From the NCBI GenBank assembly GCA_032717465.1, contig CM064732.1:29496107-29560106 (forward strand): 64,000 bases of DNA, in the 5' to 3' direction. Both the position numbers and the translations under genes were made by a program. Below are positions 63,729-64,000 of the stretch, piece after piece (the stretch's first letter is position 1; every line of letters begins with the position of its first letter). Source of the stretch: Coenobita brevimanus. Lineage: Eukaryota; Arthropoda; Malacostraca; Decapoda; Coenobitidae. Under the pieces are notes generated by a model. That model ran no database searches. It saw only the letters and a program-made list of their open reading frames with translations, and was not told the origin of the DNA.

Positions 63729-64000
63729 TTTGTCGTCCAATTACTCCAAAACTACTGGACGTATCGATTTCCCATAAGAACCATGATAAAGAGCAGTAAA
63801 TTCTACGTATGTTCATTTGCAGAATATAATCCTCTGGGAGCATTTTCTGTTGGAAAAGTTGGGGGAACAGACTTTCGGTAAAGTCCAAAGCGCTCAGAGG
63901 AGTAATCTCACTTTGTCAGCCAATTACTTGAAAACTATTGGACGTATCAATTTCCTATAAGAACCCTGATGATGAGCAGTAAATTCTATGTATGTACACG
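63729..64000 (+). repeat. 183-bp tandem repeat, running off the window
   Basis: TTTGTCGTCCAATTACTCCA at 63729 and TTTGTCAGCCAATTACTTGA at 63912 begin homologous blocks of about 85 bases (ACTGGACGTATC, CATAAGAACC, GAGCAGTAAATTCTA). They are spaced by 183 bases. At least two units. Confidence 0.8.

Larger units (their letters stand above)
61320..64000 (-). other. MON2: MON2 intron upstream of exon 61098-61319 (partial)
   Basis: The acceptor AG is at 61321-61320. No earlier MON2 exon is visible to the window end, so at least 2.7 kb of intron. It contains pB-5, an orphan piggyBac-like end and tandem repeats. Confidence 0.7.

Overview
This is eukaryotic nuclear DNA from an animal, most likely a crustacean (probably decapod). 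Two short exons have canonical splice sites inside very large introns, and almost everything else is transposable-element sequence nested inside other transposable elements. The decapod guess is inference. It rests on the mix of RTE-like LINEs, a GalEA-like Ty1/copia element, piggyBac-like elements with TTAA targets, and abundant (CA)n/(CT)n tracts.

The only host gene I recognise is MON2 (Golgi/endosome trafficking, minus strand). One exon lies at 61098-61319 and the next at 33299-33535. Both are phase 0 with AG/GT borders. They are separated by a 27.56-kb intron, and introns of at least 33.3 kb and 2.7 kb run off the window edges. The introns act as a TE landfill.

Layout. 1-4.6 kb: a piggyBac-like shell holding an RTE-like LINE (LINE-P) whose RT carries a PHD-type zinc finger. 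4.7-6.1 kb: fragments of two LINEs. 6.16-14.8 kb: LINE-B copy 1, containing a SINE, a long-TIR foldback MITE and a nearly full RTE-A. 15.3-19.8 kb: an old RNase H-bearing LINE-G (minus) split by a piggyBac-like MITE with an internal 171-bp satellite. 20.5-28.2 kb: RTE-C (minus) split by a complete Ty1/copia element with 151-bp LTRs and a 5-bp target duplication. 28.7-32.3 kb: CR1-like LINE-D split by a piggyBac-like MITE. 33.3-33.5 kb: MON2 exon. 34.7-59.8 kb: LINE-F, LINE-E and LINE-B copy 2 head to tail, joined by (CA)n tracts, then an RTE-A fragment and LINE-B copy 3. LINE-E alone has accumulated piggyBac-like, pogo/Tigger-like, mariner and SINE insertions up to four levels deep. 61.1-61.3 kb: MON2 exon. 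61.5-64 kb: more piggyBac-like DNA and tandem repeats.

Main biology: (1) a SINE with a 5S rRNA-derived head joined to a body resembling both ends of the local RTE-A LINE; (2) a LINE lineage (B/E/F) that repeatedly sits in the (CA)n tails of its own relatives; (3) many nested insertions whose removal restores the host reading frame; (4) families of non-autonomous piggyBac-like and pogo-like elements, two of the latter retaining opposite ends of a transposase. All similarity statements come from reading the sequence and from memory of protein families. No database search was run.
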